A stretch of DNA of 64,000 nt from Chiridota heheva (Eukaryota; Echinodermata; Holothuroidea; Apodida; Chiridotidae): the NCBI GenBank assembly GCA_020152595.1, contig JAIGNY010004477.1:114501-178500 (forward strand), written 5' to 3'. The first letter of the stretch is position 1. Every line of letters starts with the position of its first letter. A program made the translations under genes and the position numbers. This document shows, piece after piece, positions 63,137-64,000 of this stretch. Under the pieces are notes generated by a model that saw only the letters and a program-made list of their open reading frames with translations, was not told the DNA's origin and ran no database searches.

Positions 63137-64000
63137 AAGTTTAACCAGAAACCAAAAGGTTGTGTGGTTCAGATGCCTTATTCTTTTTAAGAAGCTGTTG
63201 TAGTGCAGGTGGAATAATAATGTTATTTAATGGACTAATATTAGATGTCACTCCTTATATTATAATTAACATCTTAGGATATTGAGATCTGTTTAATTTC
63301 ATTTTGTTAATCATTCAGAGCCCCCAGTGAGACCCCATTTGAATTTCAAGTCAGTATGTTTCATGGCCCCTTTCTCTCCAAACAGAGAAATGTTGAATAG
63401 TATAGTTATGTAATGCAGGTTTCAACGCAAGAACTTTGAGCCCCAGTTGTGCGAATGACTCTTGATGTCAACTTTCCCTCTCTCCTAGTTGTGGGAATGA
63501 ATCTTTTGATTGGTATGTGCTAATACACTTAGACATCTGTGCTTCAAAGTGACAAGTTTTTGCATTGAGTTTAAGAATGTGGATATATATATTGGGTATT
63601 GCACATCTAGTCTTTAACAGTTTAGGTTATATAGAGATAATCTACCTGTGTAGAACTGATGAATAAACAGCCACCGGGGAATTGCACCAGGCACATCTAA
63701 ATTGGCAATGTATTAATATCACCACTAGACCAAAGTATTTGTTTCTTTTAAGCTTTTAGATAATTATACAAAGTCACTAATGACCAATTGTAAAACATCT
63801 GTTGGTCTCTTGCGATTGTTCAGCATTGAGAAGGAATGCACTTCAAATGCAGTTCAAAGGTGGCAGGCTTGCCACTGTGACCGTCTATTAATTCATCTAG
63901 TCTTTGTTTTGGGAGAACAATAATGCTAATATAGACAAACAAAGGAACTTAGGTTTTTGAAATGGTAATAATTTACAACAGTATAAAAGAGATTAATTTA
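63137..64000. other. No gene recognised
   Basis: AT-rich sequence without domain-bearing ORFs, RNA genes or named repeat ends. Confidence 0.5.

Overview
The window looks like animal nuclear DNA, probably from a marine invertebrate. Coding exons are few and short, and on the minus strand they are joined by consensus GT-AG introns. Introns run to several kilobases, and most of the rest is interspersed or tandem repeats. Frequent TAGGCCTA-type words and the mix of Kolobok-like (TTAA), hAT-like, THAP-bearing and I/RTE LINE relics would suit an echinoderm or hemichordate. That placement is inference; no sequence here fixes the species.

Two host genes can be reconstructed, both on the minus strand. 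(1) An SLC46/PCFT-like 12-TM transporter at 13,016 to about 8,698 has four coding exons whose phases all match. (2) An orthologue of SPRYD3 (a protein with two SPRY domains) runs from 52,513 down to its stop at 32,687. Seven coding exons are seen. One exon in the first SPRY domain and the first exon(s) were not found. The closing residues VDLHPLTG align with the vertebrate C terminus.

Region by region: 1-8.7 kb is repeats (a LINE 3' end, MITEs, a palindromic MITE and a 0.5-kb foldback element). 8.7-13 kb is the transporter, with a decayed partial exon copy. 13.3-31.2 kb has no host gene and is a chain of minisatellites (35, 20, 53, 41, 19, 20, 53 and 70 bp units), TTAA-flanked MITEs, a THAP relic and a hAT MITE with an exact 8-bp target duplication. 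32.1-52.5 kb is SPRYD3. One of its introns holds a putative 4.8-kb inverted-repeat element carrying a degenerate gene of a widespread uncharacterised invertebrate family, itself split by a LINE. The next intron holds a 78-bp minisatellite, THAP/Kolobok-like relics and a hAT MITE split by a LINE. 53.4-54.8 kb is a 25-bp satellite. 56.7-60.6 kb is the most complete LINE (endonuclease, RT, RNase H, zinc knuckle), clearly dead. 60.6-64 kb holds one tRNA-like SINE and a split MITE.

The strongest leads are the inverted-repeat element around the uncharacterised gene, the repeated partial duplication of exon edges with their splice sites, and the nested insertions with internal empty-site evidence.
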